Assembly: GCA_947258835.1 (NCBI GenBank)
Contig: CAMYJY010000069.1
Location: forward strand, 1 to 10,061
Direction of reading: 5' to 3'
Length of the DNA stretch: 10,061 bases
Origin: an uncultured Pirellulales bacterium
Lineage (GTDB): Bacteria; Planctomycetota; Planctomycetia; Pirellulales; Lacipirellulaceae
Positions 6,700 through 10,061 of the stretch are shown here, piece after piece. The translations under genes and the position numbers were made by a program. Numbering within the stretch: the first letter of the stretch is position 1; each line of letters starts with the position of its first letter. A model generated the notes under the pieces. That model was not told the DNA's origin, did no database searches, and saw only the letters and a program-made list of their open reading frames with translations.

Positions 6700-7512
6700 T
6701 CATGCGGTCAGCGGCGGCGCTGCGGTCGCCAGGGAGGCCCAACAGTCGGTAGCCAGCGCCAAATCTCCCTGGCGCGGCAGGAAGGCACCGCGCACACGGA
6801 GGCGGCGGATGACTCCTTTTTCTAAAAACTCCCCGCCCAGTCGCCGTCGGATGGCGTAACCGGGGGGGCCAGCGGACACGCTGGGGAGCTTCTCTATTTG
6901 CCAAGCTCCGCCATCCTCCGGGTGCACCATTTCAGCATAGCTCCAGGCCGCACCCGGGGGACGACTCACAATGCCTGCGGCGCAGCTGGACGCGTCAGAG
7001 TCCAAGATGGTCTCCGCTGGCAGTTCCGTGGGCTGCCCAGTACTGCTGATTTGCCAAACCTCTCGACCAGGCAGGCAAGATTCCAGAAAAATGCTGGGAA
7101 AGGTTTCCAGCAACTCGGTGTGGACCGAGATAATGGTGTCGACCAAGATGGCGCTTCGCCACTGGCCAATCCGCCAATAGATCTGACACGTAAATGGTTG
7201 ACCGGAAAATTGCTGGTAACGGGCCACCAAGTCCGCACCGCGAACAAATACCTCCAACTCCGCGGGAGGGAGCTGCTGGGCGCTGGTGGGATAGCCACCA
7301 CTTGGGTCCGCCGGCCCACAGCCAGCGGTCAGCACCCCCAGGACCTGGCCAGGAATCGCGACCTCATCCCAAACGAGCTCGGTCAAACCCTGCCAGGGCT
7401 GCGTCCCGTGCACCGAGGCGCGCAGCGCTCCAGCCGTGAGCTGGGCCACCTGGCCGGTCACTTGCCAAGGCTCCGTCTTGGTGGTGGCAGGCGAATGTGG
7501 GGGCCAGCTCAT
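6700..7512 (-). CDS. Hypothetical protein, no recognised family
   Basis: 270 aa from the ATG at 7510-7512; a TTG at 7525-7527 would add five residues. A weak GGGAA precedes the ATG. I do not recognise the family. The protein is Trp-, Pro-, Gly- and Gln-rich, with few Lys and alternating short hydrophobic segments that suggest a beta-rich globular fold. Features include CQIYWRIGQWRSAILVDTIISVHTE (described only by its ends, about residues 108-132), a DSDASSCAAG turn and an Arg-rich C-terminal third (IRRRLGGEF, IRRLRVRG). There is no signal peptide, transmembrane segment or obvious catalytic motif. The long uninterrupted frame and normal composition support a real gene. It stops 41 bp from the stop of the convergent ClpP-like gene. 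A minus-strand terminator lies only 40 nt upstream of its ATG, so its transcript starts either within that short gap or reads through the structure. Confidence 0.68.
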   Translation of the reverse strand: MSWPPHSPATTKTEPWQVTGQVAQLTAGALRASVHGTQPWQGLTELVWDEVAIPGQVLGVLTAGCGPADPSGGYPTSAQQLPPAELEVFVRGADLVARYQQFSGQPFTCQIYWRIGQWRSAILVDTIISVHTELLETFPSIFLESCLPGREVWQISSTGQPTELPAETILDSDASSCAAGIVSRPPGAAWSYAEMVHPEDGGAWQIEKLPSVSAGPPGYAIRRRLGGEFLEKGVIRRLRVRGAFLPRQGDLALATDCWASLATAAPPLTA

Positions 7513-7552
7513 GAAAATTCCCGTCAAGCTGCGGATTTTTGGGCTAATAAGT

Positions 7553-7588
7553 AAAAAACCCCGCCGAACACCGAGGTGCGCGACGGGG
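7553..7588 (-). terminator. Intrinsic terminator on the minus strand
   Basis: On the minus strand CCCCGTCG (7588-7581) pairs with CGGCGGGG (7566-7559), 8 bp with one G-T wobble. A nested CAC/GTG hairpin sits inside, and TTTTTT (7558-7553) follows immediately. This is a classical rho-independent layout. It probably ends transcripts from the helix-turn-helix gene at 7912-8529, although that stop codon lies 323 bp upstream. Alternatively it acts as an attenuator ahead of the gene at 6700-7512. Confidence 0.75.
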
Positions 7589-7911
7589 CCGGAACAGAGA
7601 AGAGGCCAAAATGTCTACGTGGGGGAATGATAAATATTAGGCAATTGCCTACCGCTAATTTGCGGCTGGGAATCGTAGTCCAGCTTGCAACCCTCTGTCT
7701 ATCTGCTGATCATACCCATTTAAGCTGGCATGTCTAGGTTTTTGCGCCGGATCAGGGCAAGAAAAATCCTGGCTGGCCGCAAAACGACGGCCGCTATTCG
7801 TCGTTACTACTTGGCAGATATAGGCTTAGGGCCTTGGCCTCGGTAAACGACGGGATCTGGGAAAAGCTAAAAAATCTCAAACAGGACTTCACTGCCAGAG
7901 ACAGCCCGGAG
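7589..7911. other. Gene-free stretch downstream of the HTH gene
   Basis: This 323-bp interval has no credible coding frame on either strand; the small open frames overlapping its right end are antisense to the HTH gene. It holds the 14-bp palindrome at 7638-7651 and a small hairpin with AACGACG/CGTCGTT arms (7783-7789 and 7799-7805, 9-nt loop). It is AT-richer than the flanking genes near 7630-7660. It may be a long 3' UTR or contain an unrecognised small RNA, but no evidence decides. Confidence 0.45.
7638..7651. promoter_or_regulatory. Perfect 14-bp palindrome, candidate operator
   Basis: TAGGCAATTGCCTA is a perfect dyad with no spacer, flanked by AT-rich sequence (ATAAATAT to the left). 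This form suits binding of a dimeric regulator better than an RNA hairpin. It lies 126 bp upstream of the ATG of the gene at 6700-7512 and downstream of a helix-turn-helix gene. No other full copy was seen in the window. Confidence 0.35.
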
Positions 7912-8529
7912 CTACTCGTCAACTTCATTGAAGAAACTATCGGGCATGGTTCGGTAGGCGATCTGCCCCACTTCATCATGGGTGCGGCGTTGGCCCACGG
8001 AATGCCAGCCAGAAACTTCAGCCAGCTCGGGCATCATCTGCACCAGCTGGCCCACCAACATGTTGGCCAACCGCTTGACGCTACACTCATGTGCGGTCTC
8101 CAGGATCGCCTTGGTGGTTTTCATAATTCGCAGCATGCTGGCCCGATTGTACACCGGTTCCGAAAGCGGACCCGCATTATCGACCAGTAAATCTACCAGC
8201 GGCACATCCAGCACCTCTTGCCAGCGGAGCAGGTCTGACAGCTTGAGATCCGTCTGCGGATCTTCCCGCTCCAGCACCTGCTGAGACGTGATGTTCAACT
8301 TGCGGGCCACGGATCGCGTGGACACGCTTTGTTGCTGGCGAACTTCGGCAATCCGATGCAGCGGGCGGGTGCTCGCGCCGGATTGAGGACCGGCAGCTGG
8401 TTGACTCTTGGTCACCCCGGGGCCGGATCCTGATACCGCAGCCGCAGGCCGCCCCTCGGCAAGATGAGCCGTGGCTGGCGAAACACTTATTCCATTCGCT
8501 TCGTAGTTGTTGTAATTGACTGTACTCAT
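7912..8529 (-). CDS. XRE-like helix-turn-helix protein
   Basis: 205 aa from the ATG at 8527-8529, chosen because AGGAGG lies 6 nt upstream; the frame is open to a GTG at 8569-8571. Residues 1-52 are low-complexity (Asn, Ser, Ala, Pro, Gly) and probably disordered. Residues about 57-117 match a Cro/C1-type HTH: a helix with AEVRQQQ, SVSTRSVARKLNITSQQVLERE as the turn and recognition helix, then LSDLLRWQEVLDVPLVDLL. Residues 125-205 form a mostly helical C-terminal region (RIMKTTKAILETA, RLANMLVGQLVQMMPEL) that may mediate oligomerisation. It likely binds DNA as a regulator; its targets are unknown. It could act on its own promoter or on the palindrome at 7638-7651, but that is only inference from proximity. 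The end is acidic (FFNEVDE). Confidence 0.8.
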   Translation of the reverse strand: MSTVNYNNYEANGISVSPATAHLAEGRPAAAVSGSGPGVTKSQPAAGPQSGASTRPLHRIAEVRQQQSVSTRSVARKLNITSQQVLEREDPQTDLKLSDLLRWQEVLDVPLVDLLVDNAGPLSEPVYNRASMLRIMKTTKAILETAHECSVKRLANMLVGQLVQMMPELAEVSGWHSVGQRRTHDEVGQIAYRTMPDSFFNEVDE

Positions 8530-8535
8530 CCCGTG

Positions 8536-8541
8536 CCTCCT
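8536..8541 (-). promoter_or_regulatory. Consensus Shine-Dalgarno of the HTH gene
   Basis: AGGAGG on the minus strand, 6 nt before the ATG at 8527-8529. It is the strongest ribosome binding site in the window, where most genes have none, and it decides the start over the upstream GTG. Confidence 0.8.
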
Positions 8542-8876
8542 AATTCTCTGGGCCGCCGGTAAATGACGCACGTGTTATAAAAACCATGCACATAATATAC
8601 ATTACCATAGCACCCAGTCCAACCATTTCCTAGTCCGTGTTTTGGAAAAGCTGGCTTAATGAAAAGAACTGGACGCAGCACGAGGCCATCATTGCCTACC
8701 TGCTACGAAACATGACGCGCATCAAACCTACCAGCCGAGAAAGGTTTGCCCCTGACGCGTGTCCAACAAACAACGTCCATATTATTGTAAAAAGTGCCTC
8801 TAGTTTTCGTGCTAGGCGAAAACTGATTGCCGCCTGTACTACTAACGATACAAATTTTTGAATCTTGCGCAAATTT
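8542..8876. other. AT-richer gap upstream of the HTH gene
   Basis: This 335-bp stretch should hold the HTH promoter. AT-rich hexamers around 8574-8606 (for example TATAAC and TATTAT on the minus strand) are possible -10 boxes, but no matching -35 is convincing. CACGTG at 8570-8575 is a short palindrome. A plus-strand open frame of 74 codons (8637-8861, GTG start) has no ribosome binding site or recognisable content and is not called. The hairpin at 8802-8824 is listed separately. Confidence 0.4.
8802..8824. repeat. Hairpin with perfect 8-bp arms
   Basis: AGTTTTCG (8802-8809) and CGAAAACT (8817-8824) are perfect reverse complements with a 7-nt TGCTAGG loop. No T-run follows on either strand. 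It lies between the HTH promoter region and the left copy of the three-block repeat. Function unknown. Confidence 0.6.
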
Positions 8877-8936
8877 GAGCGACCAACGGGAGCGGGCAAG
8901 CGCTTTCCGAGCGGCAGCTCGCTTTGGTTGGCGGCC
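8877..8936 (+). repeat. Left copy of a three-block repeat (inverted pair)
   Basis: Block 1 GAGCGACCAACGGGAGCGG (8877-8895), an 11-nt spacer, block 2 CCGAGCGGCAGCTCGC (8907-8922), a 7-nt spacer, and block 3 GGCGGCC (8930-8936). All three blocks recur exactly, in the same order and in inverted orientation, at 9837-9894 with spacers of 10 and 6 nt and different sequence. Block 2 contains a small hairpin CGAGC-GGCA-GCTCG. Conserved blocks with diverged spacers suggest selection on structure or on protein binding, or an old repeat family. Confidence 0.85.
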
Positions 8937-8954
8937 CCCCGTTCAAGCCGGGGG
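8936..8954 (+). other. GC-rich hairpin with a T-loop-like apex
   Basis: CCCCCG (8936-8941) pairs with CGGGGG (8949-8954) around TTCAAGC (8942-8948), which fits the tRNA T-loop consensus TTCRANY including the closing G-C pair. No matching acceptor arm (TGCCTGC) or anticodon arm is present upstream, so this is not an intact tRNA. It abuts block 3 of the left three-block repeat. Confidence 0.5.
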
Positions 8955-8978
8955 CAGGCAGGCGGCGGACAACCATTT

Positions 8979-9025
8979 TGGCAAGCATCAAATACGGGCT
9001 AAAAATGTTGGCCCGGGTCTTGCCA
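8979..9025 (-). terminator. Possible two-stem structure after the GT2-like gene
   Basis: TGGCAAG (8979-8985) pairs with CTTGCCA (9019-9025), enclosing an inner GGGC/GCCC pair (8996-8999 and 9011-9014). It starts 2 nt beyond the stop codon of the glycosyltransferase-like gene. Without a following T-run it is a weak terminator candidate and may be only a 3'-end structure. Confidence 0.35.
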
Positions 9026-9026
9026 G

Positions 9027-9818
9027 CTAGGACAGATTAATGGCGGGAGGCACGGCCGCTGGGATAGAGGTCCTGCCCGGCATCATGGTAGGAGTTACGG
9101 CGGGAGCAAGTGGATTCCGTTTCGCCGCGCGCCGAGATACGGAGGGCTTATCCAAGCACACCCAGGAAAAGCTGGAAACACTACCGTGCGCGGTTTCCAT
9201 ATTTTTCTGTAAGGCGCGCAACCACCCCAAACGCCGCGAGCCAACCGCATCGACGTCTTCCTCACGCTGGGCCTGCATTCTCGTTTCGGCCGGCGAGCGC
9301 CGCGCACGTTCTTGCAGCAGAAGTCTCAATTCATGCACATCGATGGCAGTCCGCCCGTCGTGGACAATGATTAATTCAGGCGCTAGCTGATTCCGTACCA
9401 TGGCCAAGGCGGCTGCCAGCCCTTGTCGCACGGGTTGATGCAAAACTTTTATCTGTGGATAGACGCGTGCTAACTCGCAAGCAGTTTCAAATGTTTCGTC
9501 TGTGGAAGCATCATCCACAATTACGAATTCCAGCATGGACTTCGTCTCGTGAGCCAACTCCAACAACTCCAAAACCTTCGACCGCAAGCTCCGCTCGCCA
9601 TTGTGCATGGGCAATACGATAGTTAAGGGCTGATCCACAGCTTGTACCTCCGGGAAAGATCGTGACCACACGGGGCTGACAAATTCTTGCTGGGCGAATG
9701 TATCAACGTGCCTAGAGGAAGGGGTCGGCAGCTGCCGCCCGCTTCCTGGAGAGAAATACCAATCGGCACTAGAACCGGAACCCAACATCCACGTCGACAG
9801 GGCGGCAGTGGCCGCCAT
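9027..9818 (-). CDS. GT2-like glycosyltransferase-fold protein, probably degenerate
   Basis: 263 aa from the ATG at 9816-9818. Residues about 63-158 match the N-terminal half of the GT-A fold of family 2: LTIVLPMHNGERSLRSKV, then EFVIVDDASTDETF with VDDASTD at 101-107 for nucleotide-sugar binding, then a helix resembling the GKGAALR segment (RQGLAAALAMVRNQ) and ELIIVHDGRTA. The DxD metal site expected near 152-155 reads VHDG, and the acceptor half is replaced by a charged, Arg-rich tail (164-263) without family features, so catalysis is doubtful. The first ten residues come from a tandem repeat; Met11 (9786-9788) is an alternative start, and residues 1-62 look unstructured. The gene is bracketed by an inverted pair of three-block repeats. 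It could be a pseudoenzyme family member or a decaying gene. Confidence 0.62.
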   Translation of the reverse strand: MAATAALSTWMLGSGSSADWYFSPGSGRQLPTPSSRHVDTFAQQEFVSPVWSRSFPEVQAVDQPLTIVLPMHNGERSLRSKVLELLELAHETKSMLEFVIVDDASTDETFETACELARVYPQIKVLHQPVRQGLAAALAMVRNQLAPELIIVHDGRTAIDVHELRLLLQERARRSPAETRMQAQREEDVDAVGSRRLGWLRALQKNMETAHGSVSSFSWVCLDKPSVSRRAAKRNPLAPAVTPTMMPGRTSIPAAVPPAINLS

Positions 9819-9854
9819 TTATGCGAGGGCGGCAGTGGCCGCCTTTTATGCGAG
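9801..9854. repeat. 27-bp tandem duplication, each unit with a hairpin
   Basis: Units 9801-9827 and 9828-9854 differ at a single base (A at 9817, T at 9844). Each contains GGCGGC-AGTG-GCCGCC, a perfect 6-bp stem with a 4-nt loop. The differing base decides whether the minus strand reads ATG or AAG, so it creates the apparent start codon of the GT2-like gene in the first unit only. The right unit overlaps block 3 and part of block 2 of the three-block repeat. Confidence 0.9.
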
Positions 9855-9894
9855 CTGCCGCTCGGTTTCACTGGGCCGCTCCCGTTGGTCGCTC
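9837..9894 (-). repeat. Right copy of the three-block repeat (inverted pair)
   Basis: Read on the minus strand: block 1 at 9894-9876, a 10-nt spacer, block 2 at 9865-9850, a 6-nt spacer, and block 3 at 9843-9837. All blocks are identical to those of the left copy at 8877-8936. Both copies point inward, so the outer ends (GAGCGACC) define a 1018-bp segment. No target-site duplication is seen outside it (AAATTT on the left, ACGAGA on the right). Confidence 0.85.
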
Positions 9895-9981
9895 ACGAGA
9901 AGGTTCGTAGCAGATAAGAACAGCAACCGAACCAGCGCCCAGCGCCTAACCCGGGTGGCACCCAACGCTGGTAACGATTTT

Positions 9982-10061
9982 AGTAGCAGTATTAAGGGGT
10001 TTCAGTCATTCCCGCGCAGGCGGGAATCCAGTAGCAGTGCCAGTGGTCTAGATTCCCGCCT
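9982..10061 (+). repeat. REP-like palindromic repeat array at the right edge
   Basis: AGTAGCAGT recurs at 9982-9990 and 10030-10038 (48-bp period), and a perfect hairpin ATTCCCGC-GCAG-GCGGGAAT lies at 10008-10027. The orientation is opposite to the array at 1-92. The last 12 or so bases (GATTCCCGCCT) begin another unit in the other orientation, cut by the window end. It is the same family as at the left edge. Confidence 0.85.

Noticed and set aside
6157..6825. A 222-codon plus-strand frame overlapping the ClpP-like gene
   Set aside because: It overlaps the ClpP-like gene in another frame, is Arg/His-rich as high-GC shadow frames are, and has no motif.
7834..8190. A 118-codon plus-strand frame opposite the HTH gene
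   Set aside because: His/Gln/Leu-rich antisense shadow; the minus strand has the HTH motif and a strong ribosome binding site.
8637..8861. A 74-codon plus-strand frame in the gap upstream of the HTH gene
   Set aside because: GTG start without Shine-Dalgarno, no recognisable content, and an equally long frame exists on the other strand.
8877..8965. A tRNA gene suggested by the TTCAAGC loop
   Set aside because: No acceptor stem complement, no anticodon arm and no usable D-arm are found at the required distances on the same strand.
8877..9894. A classical insertion sequence
   Set aside because: The enclosed gene is glycosyltransferase-like, no transposase motif is present, and no target-site duplication is visible.

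Overview
The window looks like chromosomal DNA of a planctomycete, probably a Pirellulales-type lineage. This is inferred from moderately high GC, long genes that mostly lack a Shine-Dalgarno sequence, a Ser/Ala/Pro-rich lipoprotein carrying a C-terminal TlpA-like domain, and many palindromic intergenic repeats. No rRNA, intact tRNA, CRISPR array, transposase, integrase or phage gene is visible. Seven of the eight convincing genes lie on the minus strand; only the ClpP-like gene is on the plus strand.

Positions 1-3667 appear to be one leftward operon. It holds a beta-CASP metallo-beta-lactamase-fold RNase-like protein (2285-3667), a LOG-family phosphoribohydrolase-like protein (1429-2274) whose ribosome binding site overlaps the RNase stop codon, and a TlpA-like thioredoxin lipoprotein (25-1374). 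The lipoprotein reading frame runs into a dispersed palindromic repeat that supplies its last 17 codons and its stop. The leader region 3668-3889 holds three hairpins. One is a terminator-like stem just after the next gene, and two of the three share an identical 13-nt tip.

Positions 3890-5770 encode a UbiD-superfamily decarboxylase of the long type associated with menaquinone biosynthesis. A 273-bp divergent intergenic region separates it from a plus-strand ClpP-like protease homologue (6044-6658) that keeps Ser and His but seems to lack the catalytic Asp. Convergent to that gene is an unrecognised protein (6700-7512).

Positions 7528-7911 contain no gene but hold a minus-strand terminator and a perfect 14-bp palindrome. 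Next comes a helix-turn-helix protein (7912-8529) with the strongest Shine-Dalgarno in the window, then an AT-richer gap.

The right end (8877-9894) is the most unusual part. A GT2-like glycosyltransferase gene that looks degenerate (9027-9818) is bracketed by two inverted copies of a three-block repeat, and the gene's apparent start codon lies inside one of a pair of 27-bp tandem repeats. The window ends in the same dispersed palindrome with which it begins, in opposite orientation.

No complete new multi-gene system is evident. The best leads are the inverted-repeat-bracketed cassette, the palindromic repeat families, and the ClpP-like protein with its altered triad. All family assignments were made by reading motifs, without a database search.
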